DNA of 64,000 nt, taken from positions 68,616 through 132,615 of the forward strand of contig JACPQY010000071.1 in the NCBI GenBank assembly GCA_016190245.1. The letters are read 5' to 3'. The position numbers and the translations under genes were made by a program. Shown here one piece after another: positions 25,587 through 34,103 of the stretch (position 1 is the stretch's first letter; each line of letters begins with the position of its first letter). The stretch comes from Nitrospirota bacterium. GTDB lineage: Bacteria; JACPQY01. The notes below the pieces were generated by a model. It searched no databases, was not told where the DNA came from, and worked only from the letters and a program-made list of their open reading frames with translations.

Positions 25587-28500
25587 TCACCGACACTCCT
25601 CCGGCGGCGGCTCGCCGCGCCCCTCCGCGAGGCGGCGCTGCAGCTCGCACCGTGACTTGATGAACTCGGGATCGTTGCGGGTGTCTTTCTTCAGGCTCTC
25701 GCGCAACCGCCGTGTCGGCGAATCCAATTCGTCGTCCTGGATCTCCCGCTGCGTCAGCCCCGTCGCCGGATGGGGCTTGTCGAGATCCTTGCTCTCGAAC
25801 GGGCGGACCGAGTCCCGGCTGCGTTTGAACTCCCCCGCCGCTGCGTCCTCGATGTTTTGATCCGTTTCGCCCTCCTTCCGGGACGGGTTCAGCGTCTCCC
25901 GAACCGCCCGGCCGAACGCCTCTTCCTGCGACATCCCCGCATAGGCGCCCGAGGCAATCTTCCGCGCCGCCGCCAGCATCAGGTTGGGTTGACTCTGAAG
26001 CTTGGCAAACATGCCGATGGAAGCGATCACGCGGGCGAGGGTGATCTCGTTGGGATCGTCGTCCTGCACACCCTTCCCGCCGAACAATCCATCCGTCTGC
26101 TTGGCCATTTCCCCTCCGCCCGGGCCCCCCAGGACGCCGAGCGACTGCGCCAACTCCATAAGCCGGTCGAACAGGTCGGCCAGCTTCGTCCCGAGATCTT
26201 CGATCTGCCCGGCCACCGTGTTCAGGGGACTCCGGAGCGGCGCCATCACGGGGCCGAGCGAGGCCGAGGTCAGCGTGACCTGTGGCAGCGATTCAAGTTG
26301 CGTCGCCAGCTTCCCCGCCGCACGGCCGAACTCGATGGCGGGCGCGTGGCCTTTCGCCCCAAGCGTGCGCCCCTCGGACTCCACCGCGCGCAGGTCGGCC
26401 GCAATCGTCGCAATCTGCGCCGTGGGCAGGATCTGGAACGACGACTCGATCTGCCGCGCGTAGGCGTCGGGAATGTCCCGAATGTGGTCGGCCAAGTCCT
26501 TGGCTAGGGGTTGAAGGTTGTTCCGGATGCGGTCCACGGCCTGCTGGACGCGCGTTTCGAGGCTCGCCGAGTTGGCGGCCAGTTCGTCCGAGAAGGCTTG
26601 GAGCTCGGACGAGAATGTGGCGAGCGCAATGATCCCCTCGAACACCTCCTCCTTGCCCGCGGAGTCCAGGTTTGCCATCAACTTGAAAAACCGCTTGGCC
26701 GAGCGCATGACGCCCTTGCCGCTCGACTGGAGCTGGTTCAACTCCTTGTCCGGGAAGCCCACATCTTTCAACTGATCGACGAACTGCTTGAGTTCCGTCT
26801 CCACGTGCTTGCCCAGATCGGTCAGGAAATCCGCGCTCCCCATCCGGGCCACCGCCTTGCGGACATCGCCCACGTGGGAGAAATTGAGGGCGCGGAGATC
26901 TTGCTGAAGCTTCTCCACGGCCCGAGCAAAAGCCTGCGCGTCCGATGCGGGCAGGGTCGTCTGCTCGCGGGCGGAGCGGAGCATCGTCTCGAGGTCGCGC
27001 GTGTGGCGCAGGGTCTCGATCGTGCCCAGAACGTCCTGCACCCGCTTGAGGTCGGGATGGTTGGGCGTGGGAACTTGCACGAACGCGCCCGCCAGATCGG
27101 AGAAGTTGCGAGGCGGGTTCTTGATGAGCTTGACGCCCGTGCAGGCGAGGTCGAGTCCCGCCCTGACGTCGGCCAGGAGTTGGGCCTTCTGGTGTATGTA
27201 GGCCACGGAGGGCAATTGGGGCTTGGATGGCGTGCCCTTGCCGTGGTGGATCTCTCGAATAGTGGAATGGACGGCCTCCTTGCCGCACGCGTCGGGCAGC
27301 GCACTCCTGAGCGGCTCATCCTCCAAGAAGCTCTTGACCTCGTTGCGCGCCTGAGTCATGGCGCTGACCGTGCCCGCGATCGCCTTCACATCCGAGAGCC
27401 CCTTCCCGCAGGCCTCGAACGACCCGAGCGTCGCGATCGTATCGAGCGCCTTGTAGCCCGTGTCCAGCGCGCACTCGGCGGTGTACACGTACCCCGCCGC
27501 CTCGGGAATCTCCAGGGCTATGGCCACAGCCTGAATCGCCCCGTTCACAAGCGCGCCGCTGAACTGGTCCTTCGCCAAGGTCATCGCCTCTGACAACGCT
27601 TCCTGAAGCTCCTGGATGGTCTTGGCCAACGCCTTGATGCGCTCGACCAGATTGAAGATCTGACGGACGGCGGTCTGGATCTTCTCGATGAAGTCGAGCA
27701 CATCCTGGGCAATGTCGGCCACCTGCTTCGCCCGGAGCGCGGCCTCCGTGGCGCCACCCGAAAAAACCGACCCCGCTAGTGCAATCCCCTCCTCCAAGCC
27801 CCGGGCGACGATATCCACCGTGGCTTGCATGGTTTCCCCTGCGAGGCAGTCCTTCTGCTCCTTCCAGATGAGGAACGCAAAATGGTCCGTGCCGGCGGGC
27901 GCCTGGGGCTCGTCTTTCCAGTCGGTCGGCCGCCACCCGATGAGCCTGGGACGACCCCACCTCTCCGGGTAGACCATCTGGATGGCCAAGTTGCGGGTGA
28001 ACTGAACGTCGCCGGGCTTGGAGAGCGCGAAGGAATAGGGCGGGCGGTTCTCCCAAGCCTTCGACAGCTCTTGCTTGTGCGCGGCAATCTGATCATCAGT
28101 TGGTGCAAGCATTTCAGCGGCTTTCTGTAGGATGGAATCCAGATCGATCGCCTTGACCTCGTGATCGGCCAGATCTAGGAGATCCTCGTCGGCGTCCTCG
28201 CCGAGCTGCTCGAGCTGCTCGTCGGTCATCCCAAATCCCCCCTGCGGAGGCTGCGTCGAAAGAATCGCCTTCAATCGGTCCCCCGCCGTTGTCCCCGGAA
28301 CGGCATCGAAAGCGAAGATGTCCTCGGCATCACTCCCACGGCACAAGCTCCCCAGCCCCCCGCGCGTGGCATAGAAAGCCGCGCGCAACGCGGCGATCTC
28401 GGCCGCCACGATGGGATTGGAGTGGACCACGTGGCCCGAGATCGCATTCATCGGCCCGATCGACAGCCACTGGTCCCGCAAGGGAGCGTCTTTCTCGGCT

Positions 28501-29300
28501 TCCCCCGACTTGAGCCCCTCCCAGATCCGATAGGTCTTCGCCAACTCCTCCTCCGTCGGTGGCCAAGGGACTCCGAACCGCCACCGCAAGGGATCGAGCT
28601 CCGAAAAATAGCACGGCTTGACCTTCACCTCCGCCATCATCGCCGTGGCCCACTGCTCCGGATGGGCGGCATTCTCGAAAATGGGGTCATAGGGGTTGAA
28701 CTCGAACTGGAAAACGTGGGCCTCGTAGTAGCTGCCGCGGCGGCTCGGCCCGCCCTCGGCCCCGGCCATGCGCTTCAACACCTCGCGCCGGAGGTTGGCG
28801 GGCACAACCTCCTCGTTCCGGGTGGCGGCATCGAAGAGGGGCACAATGAGCCATTCGTCCATCTTCTTGAAGAGGCATCCGACGAACTGATCGACAAAGG
28901 GCAGGAGGGCCGACTGCCCTTGCCGGGGCACCAGTTCCACAAAGTAGACAGGGCGCTGGATGTAAATCTTGGGGAAGACGAGCTTGCAACTGCCACCATC
29001 ACGCCTCAGCCGGGCCTCGAAACCCCTACCGGCCGGGTCAAATGCCGCCTTGAGCTCCGCCTCGAGAGCCCCACGCAGGGTCCCGATCAGGATGGCCGCG
29101 AACTCCCCGATGTCCTGCGGGTTGGGCCATGACAGCGAGCACCCCTCGTATTCCGCCGTCGTATCCTTGAGCGGGTTGGGCGGCTTGCGGGGCGGACCGG
29201 GCCCCCCGGCAATCGCGCCTGCGGTTTCCGGCGACGCCGCCAGAGAGACCAAGACGGCTATCGCGGCGAGCCAATTGCTCCCGCGCGCCTGAACACCCAT
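25587..29300 (-). CDS. Giant TraU-like secreted protein with long coiled-coil extension
   Basis: The 1237-residue protein starts with an ATGA overlap with the preceding lipoprotein gene. A signal peptide (LAAIAVLVSLAASPETAGA) is followed by a region (about 50-340) that recalls TraU: GCSLSWPNPQDIGEF, FPKIYIQRPVYFVELVP, KPCYFSELDPLRWR, then HSNPIVAAEIAALRAAF and GSLCRGSD, matching the TraU pattern of a SELDP box followed by an NP.A box and Cys. TraU is a periplasmic protein needed for DNA transfer. The remaining 900 residues are not part of TraU: long Ala/Leu/Gln helices and coiled coils (for example VERIKALAKTIQELQEALSE). The TraU match is by eye and moderate; the extension has no family I recognise. 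Confidence 0.65.
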   Translation of the reverse strand: MGVQARGSNWLAAIAVLVSLAASPETAGAIAGGPGPPRKPPNPLKDTTAEYEGCSLSWPNPQDIGEFAAILIGTLRGALEAELKAAFDPAGRGFEARLRRDGGSCKLVFPKIYIQRPVYFVELVPRQGQSALLPFVDQFVGCLFKKMDEWLIVPLFDAATRNEEVVPANLRREVLKRMAGAEGGPSRRGSYYEAHVFQFEFNPYDPIFENAAHPEQWATAMMAEVKVKPCYFSELDPLRWRFGVPWPPTEEELAKTYRIWEGLKSGEAEKDAPLRDQWLSIGPMNAISGHVVHSNPIVAAEIAALRAAFYATRGGLGSLCRGSDAEDIFAFDAVPGTTAGDRLKAILSTQPPQGGFGMTDEQLEQLGEDADEDLLDLADHEVKAIDLDSILQKAAEMLAPTDDQIAAHKQELSKAWENRPPYSFALSKPGDVQFTRNLAIQMVYPERWGRPRLIGWRPTDWKDEPQAPAGTDHFAFLIWKEQKDCLAGETMQATVDIVARGLEEGIALAGSVFSGGATEAALRAKQVADIAQDVLDFIEKIQTAVRQIFNLVERIKALAKTIQELQEALSEAMTLAKDQFSGALVNGAIQAVAIALEIPEAAGYVYTAECALDTGYKALDTIATLGSFEACGKGLSDVKAIAGTVSAMTQARNEVKSFLEDEPLRSALPDACGKEAVHSTIREIHHGKGTPSKPQLPSVAYIHQKAQLLADVRAGLDLACTGVKLIKNPPRNFSDLAGAFVQVPTPNHPDLKRVQDVLGTIETLRHTRDLETMLRSAREQTTLPASDAQAFARAVEKLQQDLRALNFSHVGDVRKAVARMGSADFLTDLGKHVETELKQFVDQLKDVGFPDKELNQLQSSGKGVMRSAKRFFKLMANLDSAGKEEVFEGIIALATFSSELQAFSDELAANSASLETRVQQAVDRIRNNLQPLAKDLADHIRDIPDAYARQIESSFQILPTAQIATIAADLRAVESEGRTLGAKGHAPAIEFGRAAGKLATQLESLPQVTLTSASLGPVMAPLRSPLNTVAGQIEDLGTKLADLFDRLMELAQSLGVLGGPGGGEMAKQTDGLFGGKGVQDDDPNEITLARVIASIGMFAKLQSQPNLMLAAARKIASGAYAGMSQEEAFGRAVRETLNPSRKEGETDQNIEDAAAGEFKRSRDSVRPFESKDLDKPHPATGLTQREIQDDELDSPTRRLRESLKKDTRNDPEFIKSRCELQRRLAEGRGEPPPEECR

Positions 29301-29914
29301 CAGAGGTCAACCTCCTCGAACTCGCCCGCACACTGGAACGAGCCTTCGATGGTTTTCACCTCGCCAATGTCACCGGCCTTTTCGGGCGTGCAGCTCGATG
29401 TGCATGTGCACTGAAACGTGCCCGACCGCTCGTCTTGGCCAATCGTCAGACTGCACTGCAGCGATGTCTCGAACGCACGCATGCCTAGTGCCCAATTGGC
29501 GCCTCCCGGGTATGTGCCTGGTCCGGCGTACTCATAAGGTGTCAACAAGATTACCCCCAGGAGACCGCGCTGAGATCCATCACTCGCGTAGAACCCGTAG
29601 CTTTTCGCCGTTATGCCTGAGTCGAGCTCACAAGCCCCTCCTGCCTCGAGTCCTCGGTCCCCCGGCGCTCGAAAATGGTTCTTGTCATACCGAAACACCT
29701 TCCCCTTGACGTCGGCCGCCCCGTCCGTCACCGTGATCGTGACCGAGCCGCCGTAGGCAACCTTCCTAGTCGGCTTCCTGTTCGATCCACCATCCTGAAC
29801 CGCGGAATCGCCCTTGTCGTCCCCGCCACAGCCCGCCAGGCTGCCGGTTAGTAGCAAGACCGTGAGCAGCCAGACGGTGATGCGGGACGAGAAATGGATC
29901 AGGACAATGTTCAT
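29300..29914 (-). CDS. Small lipoprotein B of a related pair
   Basis: The 204-residue lipoprotein has lipobox SLAGC followed by GGDD, where Asp after Cys+2 does not act as an inner-membrane signal, so outer-membrane location is likely. AGGAGG precedes the ATG by seven bases. The mature domain is beta-rich (VAYGGSVTITVTDGAADVKGKV) with several Cys near the end (QCTCTSSCTPEKAGD, SFQCAGEF). Its signal peptide is nearly the same as that of the gene upstream (HxSSRxTVWLLT..LLTGxLAGCGGDD) although the mature parts differ. It overlaps the TraU-like start. Confidence 0.7.
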   Translation of the reverse strand: MNIVLIHFSSRITVWLLTVLLLTGSLAGCGGDDKGDSAVQDGGSNRKPTRKVAYGGSVTITVTDGAADVKGKVFRYDKNHFRAPGDRGLEAGGACELDSGITAKSYGFYASDGSQRGLLGVILLTPYEYAGPGTYPGGANWALGMRAFETSLQCSLTIGQDERSGTFQCTCTSSCTPEKAGDIGEVKTIEGSFQCAGEFEEVDL

Positions 29915-29935
29915 GCTATGCCTCCTGTTCTCTCT

Positions 29936-30442
29936 CTAGAATTCCACGTCGCATTCGCGCGAGACCTTGCGCGTCAAAGCCTGCTCCTTCGTGGATGCCT
30001 CCTTGCATGGCTCACTCAGGCTCTTCAGCTCCGAGAGCATGATGATCTCTTCCGGATCTTCCTCCACATACCTGCACAGCGAGGACGACTCCCTCGCCTC
30101 CAAGTCGGCGGCACACGTTTCCAAGGCCGCCCGGTATTCCTTCGTATCCGGCCAGTCGGTGTAGTCGCTTTCGCACGAGTCGCCGAGGGTGGAGGCGACA
30201 TCCTCTGAAACCGAGTCCACATACGAGGTACAGGCTCCGACACGATCCGAATCAAATTCGTCCTCGAAAAAATCCTTTTCGCACGCCAGCAGCGCCCGAC
30301 AGGACACCTCATTGAATCGCCTCTCCCCAGCCGAAATTGATGCATCGTCGCCCCCGCAGCCCGCCAGTCCGCCGGTGAGCAGCACGGCCGTCAGCAGCCA
30401 GACGGTGAGGCGGGATGAGTGATACGTGATGCGAACGTTCAT
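29936..30442 (-). CDS. Small lipoprotein A of a related pair
   Basis: The 168-residue lipoprotein starts at the ATG 30442 with GAGGAGG upstream. Its signal peptide ends in GGLAGC and is followed by GGDD. The mature part is acidic and Cys-rich (SCRALLACEKDF, VGACTSYV, DSCESDY, ETCAADL, SLCRYVEE, EPCKEAS, RECDVEF), suggesting a disulfide-bonded periplasmic domain. It is the first gene of the apparent secretion operon. I recognise no family. Confidence 0.7.
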   Translation of the reverse strand: MNVRITYHSSRLTVWLLTAVLLTGGLAGCGGDDASISAGERRFNEVSCRALLACEKDFFEDEFDSDRVGACTSYVDSVSEDVASTLGDSCESDYTDWPDTKEYRAALETCAADLEARESSSLCRYVEEDPEEIIMLSELKSLSEPCKEASTKEQALTRKVSRECDVEF

Positions 30443-30469
30443 GCTGTGCCTCCTCATCTTGAGATGCAT

Positions 30470-30497
30470 ACCATAACATCACTTATGCCTATGTCCA
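30470..30497 (-). promoter_or_regulatory. Possible promoter for the lipoprotein/secretion operon
   Basis: On the minus strand TGGACA (30492-30497) and TATGGT (30470-30475) are separated by 16 bases, 28 bases before the first lipoprotein start codon. Both boxes are imperfect, so this is a candidate only. Confidence 0.35.
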
Positions 30498-30663
30498 TCT
30501 TTGAAACGTGGGCCGTTGCCGGTTCGCCGGCGTCTGCTGCACCCTAGCCCAAGCGGGTCAGCACCAGCAGCCAGACGCGGGATCCCCGGCCCCCCACAGG
30601 GTCGCTTACCTTGCCCCATCCCCTCCCTCACGGTCACGTCAAAGTCATGCGAGACCACACTTC

Positions 30664-30793
30664 CCGTCGTTCCCGCCCCGCATGAAGCTGCGGGGTAAAC
30701 TCCAGCGGGAACCCGGAATTCTCTGGATGCCGGATCAAGTCCGGCATGACGCAGGCGGCTGCCCCGTACCCCGATACGGGGTGGGAATGACGG
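30664..30793. repeat. REP-like palindromic element
   Basis: CGTCGTTCCCGCCCC near 30665 is complemented by GGGGTGGGAATGACGG ending at 30793. The interior holds further stems, including GCCGGA/TCCGGC around 30731-30746 and CCCCGTA/TACGGGG around 30763-30779. The sequence matches the common bacterial pattern of a GTCATTCCCGC end with an inner GGATCAAGTCCGGCATGAC hairpin. Between 30498 and 30664 I see no gene. Confidence 0.65.
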
Positions 30794-31016
30794 AATCCAA
30801 GACCTTCCGGCCCGCCTTTTCAAACTCTTGCGCACGACTCTGCCGCTCTTCTGCCTCCCCCTTGGACCCTTTTCATGGTTCATGGTCTTGTGCCTCCATT
30901 AAGTATTAGACTCCTGAGGCACGCGTTTTGTTCCAAAACCGTCCCGAAAATCCGTCCGCGACACAGCGAGTCCCCATTCCGCCATCCCAAACACGCCGTT
31001 TTGGCGCGGAATGGCC

Positions 31017-31303
31017 TCGCGCGCGGAGCGGTGCATCGTCTCGAAGTCGCGCGTACCGCTCGAAACTTCGCCTCACCTTCCTGGTCCGCCGCGGCAGACT
31101 GGCTCGGCCAGTACTCGCAGTACTGGGCCTTCCTGGCCGTGTTCCGCAGCGTCTCGATCGTGCCCAGAACGTCCTGCACCCGCTTGAGGTCGGGATGGTT
31201 GGGCGTGGGAACTTGCACGAACGCGCCGGCCAGATCGGCGAAGTTGCGAGGCGGGTTCTTGATGAGCTTGACCCCCGTGCAGGCGAGGTCGAGCGCGTCG
31301 CCG
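31017..31303 (-). pseudogene. Duplicated fragment of the TraU-like gene, interrupted by an insertion
   Basis: Bases 31139-31303 are almost identical to 27001-27164 inside the giant gene (encoding GVKLIKNPPRNF, VPTPNHPDLKRVQDVLGTIE), and 31017-31054 match 26965-27002. Between these two blocks the copy has about 85 extra bases containing a perfect 8-bp hairpin (CCAGTACT/AGTACTGG, 31108-31126). There is no start, signal peptide or further homology, so this is a dead duplicate. It marks the upstream edge of the secretion block. Confidence 0.75.
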
Positions 31304-31347
31304 GCCTTCTCCGGACGGGACGTCAATGCGTATCAGCGACAGTAGGT

Positions 31348-31695
31348 CGAGGTCGTCTCCGAAAACGTCTGCGCCGGCGTGGTCGCTACCAAGTGGACTT
31401 CTTCTGCCCTGACCGGCGGATGGTGATCGAGGCGGATGGGGATGTGCATGCCTCCCCGGACCGCATTCGGAGGGACGAGAGGCGGGAGGAGTATCTCAGG
31501 GGTTTGGGGATCGTGATCGTCCACTACACCAACGATGAGATTCTCCAGAATCTTGAGAGGGTGATCGAAGATCTGTGGAGCCGGTTGCAGGGCCTCTCTA
31601 CCTCCCGCCAACCCCTCCTCACAAAGGAGGGGGGTCTGAACTCTCCCCGAAAGAATCCCATTAACTCCAGGACGGACCAAGTGGAGTTACCGTAG
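31348..31695 (+). pseudogene. Truncated DUF559-type endonuclease-like remnant
   Basis: The frame encodes RRRGRYQVDFFCPDRRMVIE, ADGDVHASPDRIRRDERREE, LGIVIVHYTNDEILQNLERV and a final helix, the typical core of DUF559 domain proteins (PD-(D/E)XK-like fold related to very-short-patch repair nucleases). The usual N-terminal part before the VDFFC strand is missing and no start codon is available; upstream in the same frame lies only the antisense of the TraU fragment. Plausible remnant of a small mobile gene. Confidence 0.6.
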
Positions 31696-31716
31696 TTTTG
31701 CGGCACCCCCTCCGCA

Positions 31717-31911
31717 CCCCTTGCCAAGGACGGGATGGGGCCATGCAATGCCGTGCTTGATCGCGGGCCATCCTGGCCTGCTTTCTTCTCACGGCACCAG
31801 GACTCCTTGCCCATGTGTCGCAGCGCCAAGGATGGCGCAGCATGGACCATGGCCTTCCCCCGCCACGCCCCGTGCATGGTCCCGAACCGTGTTCGGGACT
31901 GCATACGGGGC
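31717..31911. repeat. Palindrome-rich element including interspersed repeat copy 2
   Basis: 31717-31745 is the second copy of the 29-base repeat seen at 4754-4782. A long imperfect hairpin at 31867-31911 pairs GCCCCGT..GGTCCCGAAC with GTTCGGGACT..ACGGGGC. The rest, to 32093, holds no gene I can support; antisense frames across it lack ribosome sites and family motifs. Confidence 0.55.
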
Positions 31912-32093
31912 ATGGGGGGAGGGTTGGCTGGGGGCGAAATGCCCCGCCACGTAAGAGGGAGATTCAGTAAGTTCCAGCCGAGCCCCAGTTGACTGTGGGC
32001 AGAAAACTGGGATAATCGGCGCCGCGTTGCTTGGCCGCAGGGGGGTGGTATGGGCCCCCCGCCCCGGGCGGGTCGTCCCGGCAAATCACCACA

Positions 32094-32639
32094 ATGAAAA
32101 TCAAGGTGGACAGGATTCCGGAGGAAGGCATGTCGGTGGAAATCGAGAAGGACGTGACGTGGCTCAAAGAGCACCAAGACACGACCGTGCTGAACGGCGT
32201 TCGATTCCTCTCGCCTCTGGCCTCGAAGGTCTTCCTTCAGCGCCGCGGCCGGGACGTCCTCGTTCGCGGCAACCTTGCGGTGAACATCAGGGCCACCTGC
32301 GTGCGCTGTCTGGACGAATTCCCCAGCCGTCTCAGCGCGAAATTCGACCTCCTGTGCGTGCCCCGTGGCGCCACACAGATCACGGAGGAGGACGACGAGC
32401 CGCCTCGCGGAGGACGGTCACACGACACGGAACTCAGGTCGGATGACCCGGGGGTCGAGACCTACTCGGGCGGCCAACTGGATCTCGACCCGATCCTCGA
32501 CGAGCACCTGAACTTGGCCGTCCCCATGCGGTTTCTCTGCCGGGAAGATTGCTCCGGGCTCTGCCCGCGATGCGGTGCGAGCCTCAACACCGGCGCGTGC
32601 CCCTGCCGCACCGGCGTCCGGAACACGGCCGCCGTCTGA
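32094..32639 (+). CDS. yceD: YceD/DUF177 family protein
   Basis: The 181-residue protein carries the DUF177 pattern: N-terminal MKIKVDRIPEEG, a central VNIRATCVRCLDEF strand with a CxxC pair, an acidic middle, and a Cys-rich C-terminus (CREDCSGLCPRCGASLN). In many bacteria this gene precedes rpmF and the fatty-acid genes, and its products have been linked to 23S rRNA accumulation. It is 24 bases upstream of rpmF here. I start at the ATG 32094; 21 extra upstream codons are open but Gly/Pro-rich and non-homologous. Confidence 0.88.
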   Translation: MKIKVDRIPEEGMSVEIEKDVTWLKEHQDTTVLNGVRFLSPLASKVFLQRRGRDVLVRGNLAVNIRATCVRCLDEFPSRLSAKFDLLCVPRGATQITEEDDEPPRGGRSHDTELRSDDPGVETYSGGQLDLDPILDEHLNLAVPMRFLCREDCSGLCPRCGASLNTGACPCRTGVRNTAAV

Positions 32640-32663
32640 GCAACAAACGAACCGAGGTTACCG

Positions 32664-32843
32664 ATGCCAAATCCAAAAAAGAAACATTCCTACTCGCGAA
32701 CGCACAAGAAACGGAACCACCAACACCCCGCGAGGTGGGGGCGCTCGCGATGTCCGAACTGCGGGAACATCAAGGTCCCGCATCTCGTCTGCCCCACCTG
32801 CGGGACCTACCGGGACCGGGAAGTCATTCCCGTCGAGTCCTGA
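32664..32843 (+). CDS. rpmF: 50S ribosomal protein L32
   Basis: This 59-residue gene is easily missed because of its size. It reads [19 protein letters not shown] and ends with a zinc ribbon: CPNC (30-33) and CPTC (43-46). GAGG lies seven bases before the ATG. L32 is a small Zn-binding protein of the large ribosomal subunit. The yceD-rpmF-plsX-fab order is widespread in bacteria, which supports the call. Confidence 0.97.
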   Translation: MPNPKKKHSYSRTHKKRNHQHPARWGRSRCPNCGNIKVPHLVCPTCGTYRDREVIPVES

Positions 32844-32903
32844 TCCCTCGTCGGCCGAATTCGTGGCCGGTGGATTGACCCACATGATGACCGCTCTGGT
32901 CCG

Positions 32904-33926
32904 ATGAGCCACGCGACGCTCCCCGTAGCGTTGGATGCGATGGGCGGCGATCACGCCCCCGGCGCGGTGGTCGAGGGGGCCGTTCAGGCGGCCCGGGATC
33001 TGAAGATCCCCGTGCTCCTCGTCGGCCGAAAACCGGAGATCGAGGCCGAGTTGCGACGGCACGGTGCGGAGGAGAGCCTGCTGCGCATCGAGCACGCGCC
33101 GGACATCATCGCAATGGACGAAAGCCCGGCCCGCGCCATCCGTCGGAAAGAATCCTCCATCGGGATCGGCCTCGATCGCGTCCGCGATGGGAAAGCCTGC
33201 GCCTTCGTGAGCGCCGGGAATTCGGGCGCCGTCATGGCGTGCGCCCTCTTCGTCCTGCGTCGAATCGCCGACATCGAGCGGCCTGCGATCGCGATCACCG
33301 TCCCCACATCCAACTCGAACTGCCTTCTGATCGACGCCGGCGCCAACGTGGATTGCAAGCCACAGCATCTGCGGGATTTCGCGATCATGGGTGCGACCTA
33401 TGTCCATGCATTGGACGGCACGTCGGCCCCATCCGTGGGTCTCCTCGCCAACGGCGAGGAGGAAAGCAAAGGCAACGATCTGACCCAGAAGACGCACGAA
33501 CTGCTCAAGGCCACGCACCTGAAGTACGCGGGCTACGTGGAGGGTCGGGATCTCTACCGCGGAAAGACCGACGTGGTGGTGTGCGACGGGTTCGTCGGGA
33601 ACGCGGTTCTCAAGGCCAGCGAGGGGTTGGCAGAGATGATTTTCAAGGCGGTCAAGGAGGAGCTCACCAAGTCCATGCTGCGCAAGGCGCTCGCGGCGCT
33701 TCCGGCCGTCTTCCTTCGCACTCTCTTCAAGAGGCTGGACTACGCCGAGTATGGCGGGGCGCCGCTCCTGGGTGTGAAGGGCGTGACCATCATCGCGCAT
33801 GGCGCGTCCAACGCCAAGGCGATCCGGAACGCAGTGAAGACCGCGTGGGAACTCCACCGCAAGGGCCTCATGACGCAGATGGAGCGGGCCCTCCACACCG
33901 CCGCGCCTCATGCTCCGCGGGCGTAG
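32904..33926 (+). CDS. plsX: Phosphate acyltransferase PlsX
   Basis: PlsX makes acyl-phosphate from acyl-ACP, the first step towards phosphatidic acid in the PlsX/PlsY pathway. The 340-residue protein has the family start LPVALDAMGGDHAPG, SAGNSGAVMACAL, IDAGANVDCKPQHL, VGLLANGEEESKGND and the C-terminal YGGAPLLGVKG. The length is normal. It lies 60 bases after rpmF and is followed by a repeat-filled gap instead of the usual close junction with fabH. Confidence 0.96.
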   Translation: MSHATLPVALDAMGGDHAPGAVVEGAVQAARDLKIPVLLVGRKPEIEAELRRHGAEESLLRIEHAPDIIAMDESPARAIRRKESSIGIGLDRVRDGKACAFVSAGNSGAVMACALFVLRRIADIERPAIAITVPTSNSNCLLIDAGANVDCKPQHLRDFAIMGATYVHALDGTSAPSVGLLANGEEESKGNDLTQKTHELLKATHLKYAGYVEGRDLYRGKTDVVVCDGFVGNAVLKASEGLAEMIFKAVKEELTKSMLRKALAALPAVFLRTLFKRLDYAEYGGAPLLGVKGVTIIAHGASNAKAIRNAVKTAWELHRKGLMTQMERALHTAAPHAPRA

Positions 33927-33966
33927 CGGCCTGCAGGGCAAGTCGTGACCGGGTCTCCGGGAATGA

Positions 33967-34079
33967 GATTGCTTCGCCGGCCCGCTTCGCCATCGCTCGC
34001 GGCTCCGGCTCGCCATGACAAAGGGGGGGTGTCATGGCGAAGGAGTCCCCGCCACCCGGCGGGGACGACTGAAGCAATC
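33967..34079. repeat. REP-like inverted repeat element (plsX-fabH gap)
   Basis: GATTGCTTC at 33967-33975 pairs with GAAGCAATC at 34071-34079. Inside are TCGCCATGACA/TGTCATGGCGA (34010-34020 and 34030-34040) and a GTCCCCGCC/GGCGGGGAC stem near 34045-34066. This GAGATTGCTTCG...CATGACA type is a common dispersed repeat in bacterial genomes. It sits just after plsX. Confidence 0.7.
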
Positions 34080-34103
34080 CCGGCCAGACCCCGTTCTGCC
34101 GAG

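Noticed and set aside
30479-30883. Minus-strand frame of 134 codons
   Set aside because: It is a translation of the REP-like element and its flanks, with no supporting start signal.
31597-31645. Possible CRISPR-like or tandem repeats
   Set aside because: Only a single CCCCTCCT..AGGAGGGG stem is present; no regularly spaced direct repeats were seen anywhere in the window.
31524-32177. Minus-strand frame of 217 codons before yceD
   Set aside because: Overlaps repeats and the yceD start; Pro/Arg/Ser-rich without motifs.
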